Made by a program: the position numbers and the translations under genes. Shown piece by piece: positions 58,710 through 64,000 of a DNA stretch of 64,000 nucleotides (within the stretch, counting starts at the first letter, position 1; every line of letters begins with the position of its first letter). The notes beneath the pieces are model-generated. The model made no database searches. It had not been told where the DNA came from and saw nothing but the letters and a program-made list of their open reading frames with translations. Origin of the DNA: Brevibacillus fulvus (GTDB taxonomy: Bacteria; Bacillota; Bacilli; Brevibacillales; Brevibacillaceae); assembly GCF_016908525.1 (NCBI RefSeq), contig NZ_JAFBEB010000010.1, positions 1 through 64,000 on the forward strand. Reading direction: 5' to 3'.

Positions 58710-61265
58710 ATGAAATTAGGCTCACTATTCGGACGCCCTAAAACCTTAGCAAAAGTGCCGACAAAGCCCGCACCGCAGCCGCCGGCGGGAACAGCCCAAA
58801 ACATGCAGTCTCAACTTGCAGCAAAGCCGAAGCCAGGGCAGTTTAACATTATCTGGCCAAAAGTGCAGCCGCAGAAAATGAAGGACTACCAAGCCATATT
58901 GACGCTGGCCGACCTGGAAGCCTACTTGCAGCGCTGCATTGAAACCAAGCTTTGCAGCTTTGACTGGGAAACCGCAGCAAGTGAAGCAGAACGCCAGCGC
59001 TTTGCTACCTGGTTACAAGACTGGGAGCAACGTAAGGCAGCGGTACAGGCCGTGTATGATGCTTCAAGTGACGGGGACGAGATAAAGGAACTGAACAAGC
59101 AGCTGGCGGCCCTGGAAGCCGAACACAAGTCCAAGCTGGAAGATTTTCTAAAGTCGCCCCTTGACCCGTGGCGCGGCGAAATTTGTACGGCTTCCCTTTC
59201 CGCAGCACCGCACGAAGCCAGGGTAGTACCGATCAGCCATAAAAAGGGCAAGGTGTTTGAACCGCAGCTATCCAGGGACGAAGCCCGCAAGCTGTTCATG
59301 GATACGCTTGATCGAATGATTTTCAGAAATGACCAGGTAATGAAGATTGCCGTAAACCTTAGCTTTGAAACGAAGTACGCAACCAAATACGCCAAGTATA
59401 TTCTGATGCCAGCAGCTGACCCATTGGTAATGTGGGTGCGGGTACTGCAAGTGGCAGCGCCGCAAAAAATCAAAGACCCGAAGAAGCCGGCAAGCGGCTG
59501 GGGCTTGAAGCCGGCCACAAAAAACATATTCGGCGTAGAAATGAACGACTTCCAAAAGCTGCTTGCTAAACACGGCGTACAATTCTTTGACGAAATTGAC
59601 GCTAGCCAGGGGGACGGGCTGGTATATTCCGCAGAGGACAGCGACTACGGCCTACAACATTACCTGTATTGGGATGAAGTAGCCAAACAGATTACCTTGC
59701 CCGAAGATTGCCCCAATAAGAACTACAGCGAATGGCTGCACAACATCGAAATGCCATTCAGCCGTGTTATAGGGCTTATGGAATACTGGGGCATGGCCTG
59801 GAACAAGGAACTGGCAGAACAGCGCCGCCAGGAAGCGGAAAACGCCCAGGAAGCCGCAGCAGAACGCATTAAGCAAATCGCTAGGGACACATTCGGGATT
59901 GAGATAAACCCAGGCAAGACCGGCAAAACAGGGGATGTGAAGCACGTTCTTTTCGACCTTATGAAAGTGCCGGCGGCCAAGTGGGGCAAGACAGGGGCCA
60001 GCTTGGACGAAGAAGCGCTGATAGATATGCGTTTTATGCTCGAAAACAAGCTGGTAAGCCTGGACGAAGAAGAATACCTAGCGGTGGAGCTGCCCCCAGG
60101 CTGGGAAAACATTGACCCCGACAAAGACCCGAACTTGGACAAAGCAACCAGGGGCGCAGTACGGATAGCGCAGCGCCAGGAACACCCATACAAAGATGCT
60201 GCCCTGGCCCTTATTGCCGAAATGGACAAGATTCAAAAGTACACTACGCTGCTTTCCAGCCATATTGTAGGCCGGCAAAAGTACTTGAACGAAATAAGCG
60301 GCAGGATTCACGCAGGGTATAGCCCGTGGACAGAAACGGCCCGCCTTAACAGCTTCAACCCGAACGGCCAGAACGTGCCACGCCTGGACAATGACGAATT
60401 TAGAATACGCAGCTTCTACATTCCTGGCCCTGGCAAAATCATGTTCTTTATCGACTTTTCGGGCTTTGAATTGCGTATCATGGCGTGGAAGTCGGGCGAC
60501 CCAGTAATGATTGAGATTTTCCGCACCGGCGGGGATATGCACCGCAAAACGGCTGCCGAATTGACCGGCAAGCCCGAAGAAGAAGTAACCAAAGTGGAAC
60601 GGACGGACGCCAAGCCCGCAAACTTTGGAATTGCCTACGGCGGTACGGAACACAGCCTACAAAAAACGTACAAGACAGACTACGGCATGAGGAAAACCCT
60701 GGACTACTGCGCTAAGGTAGTCAACGCCGTTAAGACAGCCTATAACCATATCCCTAAGTACCAGCGGGAAATTGTGCTGCAAGCCAGGGAACAAGGATGG
60801 GTGAACACGATTTACGGCTACATTCGTATGCTGCCGCATATCAACAGTGCCAACCGATACGACAGGGGCAGTGACGAAAGACGGGCCGGTAATACGCCGA
60901 TTCAAGGTACGGCAGCTGACGTTATGAAGAAATGCCAGAACCAGGTGTATGACAAAATTGGGCAAGACACAGCGGTATACTTTGAACGCCTGGCGGCTGA
61001 TATGGCAGAAGCCACAGCGCTGGAAGGCCTGACGCTGGTACACGGGCATACCGATATGATTGCCCAAATCCATGACGAAATCATTTTTGAAATGGACGAT
61101 GATCCAGACGTAGTAGAACGGGCAAAAGACTTTATCAAGGGCATTATGGAACAGCCGCCTATACCCGACTTCCCAGTACCGGTAGAAGCGGAACCCAGCG
61201 TAGGATACAGCTGGGGCGACAAGATGGACGTAAATAAATGGCTTGAGCAAAAAAGGGTATCGTAA
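58710..61265 (+). CDS. polA: Family A DNA polymerase with 3'-5' exonuclease
   Basis: An 851-residue polymerase. Exonuclease domain (about 60-300): FDWETA, NLSFETK and YSAEDSDYGLQHY; it contains an Ala/Glu-rich insertion (~95-140). Polymerase motif A IDFSGFELRIMAW (usually DYSQIELR), motif B RTDAKPANFGIAYGG, motif C IAQIHDEIIFEM. No 5'-nuclease domain. The motif A variant (DFSGFELR) replaces the usual Q and I, which normally contact the nucleotide; see findings. Likely the replicative polymerase of the phage. Confidence 0.92.
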   Translation: MKLGSLFGRPKTLAKVPTKPAPQPPAGTAQNMQSQLAAKPKPGQFNIIWPKVQPQKMKDYQAILTLADLEAYLQRCIETKLCSFDWETAASEAERQRFATWLQDWEQRKAAVQAVYDASSDGDEIKELNKQLAALEAEHKSKLEDFLKSPLDPWRGEICTASLSAAPHEARVVPISHKKGKVFEPQLSRDEARKLFMDTLDRMIFRNDQVMKIAVNLSFETKYATKYAKYILMPAADPLVMWVRVLQVAAPQKIKDPKKPASGWGLKPATKNIFGVEMNDFQKLLAKHGVQFFDEIDASQGDGLVYSAEDSDYGLQHYLYWDEVAKQITLPEDCPNKNYSEWLHNIEMPFSRVIGLMEYWGMAWNKELAEQRRQEAENAQEAAAERIKQIARDTFGIEINPGKTGKTGDVKHVLFDLMKVPAAKWGKTGASLDEEALIDMRFMLENKLVSLDEEEYLAVELPPGWENIDPDKDPNLDKATRGAVRIAQRQEHPYKDAALALIAEMDKIQKYTTLLSSHIVGRQKYLNEISGRIHAGYSPWTETARLNSFNPNGQNVPRLDNDEFRIRSFYIPGPGKIMFFIDFSGFELRIMAWKSGDPVMIEIFRTGGDMHRKTAAELTGKPEEEVTKVERTDAKPANFGIAYGGTEHSLQKTYKTDYGMRKTLDYCAKVVNAVKTAYNHIPKYQREIVLQAREQGWVNTIYGYIRMLPHINSANRYDRGSDERRAGNTPIQGTAADVMKKCQNQVYDKIGQDTAVYFERLAADMAEATALEGLTLVHGHTDMIAQIHDEIIFEMDDDPDVVERAKDFIKGIMEQPPIPDFPVPVEAEPSVGYSWGDKMDVNKWLEQKRVS

Positions 61266-61296
61266 TCCCTTTTAGGCTTGTTTTCTTATACCTATG

Positions 61297-61315
61297 TTGT
61301 TGCGAAACGCAACAA
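61297..61315. promoter_or_regulatory. Palindrome, operator family member 5
   Basis: TTGTTGCG, AAA, CGCAACAA: perfect 8-bp arms, between polymerase and MazG-like genes. The preceding bases (TTATACCTATGT) resemble those before the 28314 copy (TTATGCCTATAT). Confidence 0.75.
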
Positions 61316-61333
61316 ACGAGAGGGGAACCCATT

Positions 61334-61660
61334 ATGAATCTGAATGAATACCAACGCCTGGCGCTTGTCACAGCGAACAAGGCGCTTGATGAAAAAGAGC
61401 AGCTAACAAACGTGGCCCTGGGCCTGGCGGGTGAAGCTGGGGAAGTGGCTGACATGATTAAAAAGCATTTGCACCAGGGCCATGAATTGGACAAGCAGGC
61501 CCTTGCTAAAGAATTGGGCGACCAGCTTTGGTATATCGCCCTGGGCTGCGAAGTGCTGGGAACGACCCTGGAAGAAGTGGCTGCGGCCAACATTGAAAAG
61601 CTGCGGAAGCGATACCCCGACGGCTTCAACAGCCAGGCAAGTATCAACCGGTCAGAATAG
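61334..61660 (+). CDS. MazG-like nucleoside triphosphate pyrophosphohydrolase
   Basis: A 108-residue all-helical protein of the MazG-like family: NVALGLAGEAGEVADMIKK and ELGDQLWYIA give the EExxE/ExxD acidic metal sites. Removes unwanted NTPs or dNTPs or affects ppGpp; common in phages. Ribosome site GAGAGGGGAAC. Confidence 0.88.
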   Translation: MNLNEYQRLALVTANKALDEKEQLTNVALGLAGEAGEVADMIKKHLHQGHELDKQALAKELGDQLWYIALGCEVLGTTLEEVAAANIEKLRKRYPDGFNSQASINRSE

Positions 61661-61671
61661 GGGGCAAAACC

Positions 61672-61860
61672 ATGAAACCAATCACACGGGTACGGCTTGC
61701 CACCCTACGACAAAAGAACCCAAAGGGGCGGGTGGTCGGTGTAATTGCTGTGCAACCGAAGAACCACAAGCCAGGGGATTTTAACCCTCTGGTACTTGCC
61801 TGGGTAGTCAGTCCGTTACGGCGAGATCAACGCCACGGGCCAATAAAGCGGGGGGAATAG
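61672..61860 (+). CDS. Small hypothetical protein
   Basis: A 62-residue basic protein (VRLATLRQKNPKGRVVGVIAVQPKNHKPGDFNPLVL). Tight placement and GGGGCAAAAC start site. Function unknown. Confidence 0.62.
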   Translation: MKPITRVRLATLRQKNPKGRVVGVIAVQPKNHKPGDFNPLVLAWVVSPLRRDQRHGPIKRGE

Positions 61861-61863
61861 CGT

Positions 61864-62205
61864 ATGAAATGCCCCAGCTGCGGAAGAACGGCCCAACTGA
61901 TAAAGAGCGGCCAGCTAAGTAACGGCGTAATAAAGCGCCGGTACTCATGTAACTACGGCTGCCCGCCATTTAGCACCGAAGAATGGCTATCAAGCAAGCT
62001 GCCGGCGGCACAAGCGCAAAAGACCCAGGAAGAAATTGAACGGCTAGCGGCACAGAAGGCAAGGAAGCTGGCCGAACGTATGGCAGAAGTCATGGCAAAG
62101 AGCCTGGCTGAACAGATGGTAGAAGAACGCATGAAGGCGGTACGGGTGGAATTTAGCCGAATGGTAGACGCCCTGCAAGTGTACCGCAGCAAAGTAGGTT
62201 TTTAG
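61864..62205 (+). CDS. Zinc-finger hypothetical protein
   Basis: A 113-residue protein. The N-terminal CPSCGR...CNYGCP is an NrdR-like zinc ribbon; the rest is helical (QAQKTQEEIERLAAQKARKLAERMAEVMAKSLAEQM). May act as a regulator or DNA-binding protein. Start ATG 61864 right after the previous stop. Confidence 0.7.
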   Translation: MKCPSCGRTAQLIKSGQLSNGVIKRRYSCNYGCPPFSTEEWLSSKLPAAQAQKTQEEIERLAAQKARKLAERMAEVMAKSLAEQMVEERMKAVRVEFSRMVDALQVYRSKVGF

Positions 62206-62217
62206 GGGGGAAGCACC

Positions 62218-62649
62218 GTGGAAAGAAAACTGACCGAACGCCCGAAGGTATCCCAGCAAGTGATTGACCTGTTTACCAGAGTGGTAGACGCCCAGGACGA
62301 CAAGGGCTACGACAAATACGGCAAAACCATAGACGCAGCTGACGGGTACGACTGGAACGCTATGGCCCTGGAAGAAGCCGTAGACGGGCTGAAATACCTG
62401 ACCAAAGAGAATAACCGGCTGCGGGACACAGTACTGGGCCTGGGCCGCATGTATGACGAACTGGACAGGGAAAACCAGGAACTACGGGCGCAGCTGGAAG
62501 GAATGCGAAAGCAGCGGAACGATGCGGAAGAAACAACCTACAGGCTGAACAATCAGCTTTTGCTTTACACAGAAGCCCTGGAAAAGCTGGCAGACGCAGA
62601 AGGGTACTTTGGGGAAATTGCCAGGAACGCATTAAGGGGGCCGGAATGA
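62218..62649 (+). CDS. Coiled-coil hypothetical protein
   Basis: A 143-residue protein, GTG start behind GGGGGGAAGC. The N-terminal half (VIDLFTRVVDAQDDKGYDKYGKTIDAADGYDWNAMALEEAVDGLKYLTKENNRL) resembles the C-terminal region of phage dATP/dUTP-hydrolase-like or MazG-like helical proteins, then a long coiled coil to 140. Function unknown. Confidence 0.65.
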   Translation: MERKLTERPKVSQQVIDLFTRVVDAQDDKGYDKYGKTIDAADGYDWNAMALEEAVDGLKYLTKENNRLRDTVLGLGRMYDELDRENQELRAQLEGMRKQRNDAEETTYRLNNQLLLYTEALEKLADAEGYFGEIARNALRGPE

Positions 62650-63341
62650 AAAAACAGCTAGCAGTAGGGGCGGTGCTTGTCGGGGCTGCCTTCTACCTAG
62701 CCACGTATTGGGGGCTGGGGTATGACCATGAAAAAATACAAGACCCCCCGCAAGCACCACGACAAGCCACTACGAGCGCCAATGGGGAGCAAGAAGGGAA
62801 TGGAACGAATGGGCATTTTGAAAGAAGTAGCAGACCTGGCAGCGGAAGTACAAACGCTGCACCGGCAGCTGGAACAGGAACGGGGCCTACGGGAAGCCGA
62901 TCAAACGGTAATCAACCACCAGGCGGCTTACATTCAAAAGCTGCTGAAAGACAAGAAAACAGCTTTCAGCAAAGGCTGGCTAGTAGGGGCGGTAGTGTCA
63001 AGCGTAGCCCAATTACTAGGATACATGCTGGGACGTTTACTATAACAGGCTTCACCGCCGGCTATGAATCCACCCAAAAGCGCCCAGGTGAACCAGGCTA
63101 CGGGATAACCGCAACCGGCGCGAAAGTAGCCCAGGGCCGCACGATTGCCGCCGATTGGGACGTACTACCGCCAGGAACGATTGTCTACATAGAAGGCCTG
63201 GGAGAACGAATCGTAGAGGACAAGGGCGGGGGCGTAAATGGCCGGCACATTGACTTATATTTTGACGACCTGGACACAGCCCTGGAATGGGGCAGACAGA
63301 AACGCCAGGTATGGATTGTGAAGAAGGGGGCAGGGGAATGA
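62646..63341 (+). CDS. 3D-domain protein with disordered linker
   Basis: A 231-residue protein. Residues 4-24 form a membrane/signal segment. Residues ~28-125 are Gly/Ser/Asn/Pro-rich low complexity. The C-terminal 3D domain (named for three Asp, PF06725) carries YGITATGAKVAQGRTIAADWDVLPPGTIVYI and GVNGRHIDLYFDDLDTALEWG. Such domains are in peptidoglycan-active proteins. The linker is overprinted by another gene (62728-63045). ATGA overlap with the previous gene. Confidence 0.78.
   Translation: MKKQLAVGAVLVGAAFYLATYWGLGYDHEKIQDPPQAPRQATTSANGEQEGNGTNGHFERSSRPGSGSTNAAPAAGTGTGPTGSRSNGNQPPGGLHSKAAERQENSFQQRLASRGGSVKRSPITRIHAGTFTITGFTAGYESTQKRPGEPGYGITATGAKVAQGRTIAADWDVLPPGTIVYIEGLGERIVEDKGGGVNGRHIDLYFDDLDTALEWGRQKRQVWIVKKGAGE
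62728..63045 (+). CDS. Nested overlapping gene: coiled-coil membrane-anchored protein
   Basis: A 105-residue protein in the +1 frame, entirely within the linker of the 3D-domain gene. Basic N terminus (KKYKTPRKHHDKPLR), coiled coil (ILKEVADLAAEVQTLHRQLEQERGLREADQTVINHQAAYIQKLLKD), C-terminal membrane-like helix (GWLVGAVVSSVAQLLGYMLG). GGGGCTGGGG stands 7 bases before ATG 62728. It looks more protein-like than the enclosing linker, so it is probably real. Holin/spanin-like roles are speculation. Confidence 0.68.
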   Translation: MKKYKTPRKHHDKPLRAPMGSKKGMERMGILKEVADLAAEVQTLHRQLEQERGLREADQTVINHQAAYIQKLLKDKKTAFSKGWLVGAVVSSVAQLLGYMLGRLL

Positions 63342-63835
63342 GGGCAGCAGAAGTGTTAGAAGCCCTGCGAAGATACCACGGGCCTGCTGGTAGAGAATGG
63401 GCCTTTTTTGAAGAATTACGGGCTGGTACAGGTTATGGCCCAAAATCTGAACAGCGTTTTGATGCCTGGGCAATTAACCTTTGGCCTAGTAAGGGCATGA
63501 TGCGTAGATGCTATGAAATTAAAGTAAGCCGCAGCGACTTTTTACATGAACTGCGTAACCCTGAAAAGAGACAAAAAGGGCTGGAACTATCCAATGAATT
63601 TTATTTTGTAACGCCAGCCGGTCTAGTAGACCCGAACGAAATACCCGAAGAAACCGGCTTAATCGAAGTAAGAGAAATGGGCTGCCGTATCGTGAAAAAA
63701 GCACCTTATAGAACGGTAACAGACCCGCCTTTAAGCTTCCTGGCCACTATTGCAAGAAGGGCTGTAGAGTACGAACAAACTGCTACAGAATTGCGGAAAT
63801 ATATCAGAAACATGGAGGGGGCGGCCCATGAATGA
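63338..63835 (+). CDS. MmcB-like PD-(D/E)xK nuclease-fold protein
   Basis: A 165-residue protein. FDAWAINLWPSKGMMRRCYEIKVSRSDFLHELRN...LSNEFYFVTPAGLVDP matches the MmcB/VRR-NUC-like fold with the ExK centre in YEIKVS. Phages use such proteins in recombination or repair. ATG 63338 overlaps the previous stop (ATGA) and is preferred over a longer frame. Confidence 0.78.
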   Translation: MRAAEVLEALRRYHGPAGREWAFFEELRAGTGYGPKSEQRFDAWAINLWPSKGMMRRCYEIKVSRSDFLHELRNPEKRQKGLELSNEFYFVTPAGLVDPNEIPEETGLIEVREMGCRIVKKAPYRTVTDPPLSFLATIARRAVEYEQTATELRKYIRNMEGAAHE

Positions 63836-64000
63836 TACGGGAATACGCCGAAGTCAAGTACCGGCAACGCATTGACCCCCAGCAGCCAAAGCCGAGGGTA
63901 AAGACCAAGATAAAGCCGCTTCCTGCCAGGGGTATACGGCAGCTGCTACGTGAAATTGAGCGCCACGGCCACGACCTGGTAAGCATAAGCCGCATGACGA
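63832..64000 (+). CDS. Hypothetical basic protein, truncated by window end
   Basis: Starts ATG 63832 overlapping the previous stop (ATGA). The visible part is basic (YRQRIDPQQPKPRVKTKIKPLPARGIRQLLREIERHGHDLVSISRM). The frame is open to the window edge. No family can be named. Confidence 0.6.
   Translation, partial: MIREYAEVKYRQRIDPQQPKPRVKTKIKPLPARGIRQLLREIERHGHDLVSISRMT

Larger units (their letters stand above)
13570..64000 (+). mobile_element. Prophage (PBSX-like myovirus), left end at yhbH; right end outside window
   Basis: From the break in yhbH onward every recognisable gene is phage: terminase, portal, capsid, contractile tail, lysis, switch and replication. Codon habits also change (frequent GTA, CTG and CAG-CTG, and Gly-rich ribosome sites AAGGGGGT). 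attL must lie within about 13,559-13,588. No integrase or attR is present, so the element exceeds 50 kb. By analogy to other sporulation-gene phages a large serine recombinase is expected near attR. Confidence 0.93.

Noticed and set aside
61339-61784. Additional frame around 61482-61784 overlapping the MazG-like gene
   Set aside because: Overlaps two better-supported genes and has no ribosome site of its own.
13570-64000. CRISPR arrays or insertion sequences within the phage
   Set aside because: No regularly spaced direct repeats and no transposase-like protein were found. The TGCATAAA copies are short and unevenly spaced.

Overview
The window is a piece of a Gram-positive, endospore-forming Bacillales chromosome carrying the left part of a large prophage. 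The host assignment rests on a CCA-encoding tRNA cluster, low-to-mid G+C housekeeping genes, and the sporulation pair prkA-yhbH. I cannot name the genus. A distant relative of Bacillus in the Alicyclobacillaceae or Paenibacillaceae range would fit.

Host part (1-13,570). Twelve tRNA genes lie in one orientation (Ser, Glu, Val, fMet, Asp, Phe, Trp, His, Gln, Gly, Cys, Leu) and end at a strong terminator. Then come a B3/B4-domain protein (minus strand), rnhA, queG, ogt, and an aldo/keto reductase and MFS exporter (minus strand) divergent from an HxlR regulator. An amidase-domain protein, trmL, an MTAP-family phosphorylase, a HAD phosphatase, prkA and the first ~221 codons of yhbH follow.

Prophage (about 13,570 to beyond 64,000). 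yhbH is cut exactly at its DxSGS (MIDAS) codons and replaced by phage DNA, so the phage sits inside a sporulation gene in the way skin and SPbeta do. No integrase is in the window; it should lie near the unseen right end. The phage is a contractile-tailed (PBSX/XkdK-like) myovirus with almost all genes on the plus strand. Its modules in order are: two small genes at the left end; an AT-rich island; an ArpU-like regulator; a short promoter-palindrome-terminator unit; terminase, portal, MuF head protein (with a C-terminal HELGH zincin), scaffold, decoration and capsid; connectors; sheath, tube, tail chaperone with a -1 frameshift, tape measure and baseplate; a diversity-generating retroelement (DGR: avd, TR, reverse transcriptase, target with VR); then lysis genes. 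A second AT-rich island follows. Next is a regulatory region with two minus-strand XRE repressors and a plus-strand Cro-like gene. The early/replication block comes last: a Rad50/SbcC-like ATPase split into two genes around an HNH-like gene, an SbcD nuclease, a RecU-like resolvase, an SF2 helicase, a ThyX variant, a primase-helicase, a family A DNA polymerase, a MazG-like protein and several small zinc-binding proteins. Near the end a complete gene is nested in another frame inside a 3D-domain protein.

The strongest observations are: (1) a DGR whose template and variable repeats differ at 13 of 93 positions, every one an A in the template; (2) insertion of the phage into the metal-binding motif codons of yhbH; (3) a family of five palindromes with arms TTGT(T/G)GCG around the switch and early/late operons; (4) the split SbcC with an HNH-like gene between its halves; (5) a ThyX with an altered and interrupted signature motif; (6) a nested overlapping gene at 62,728-63,045.
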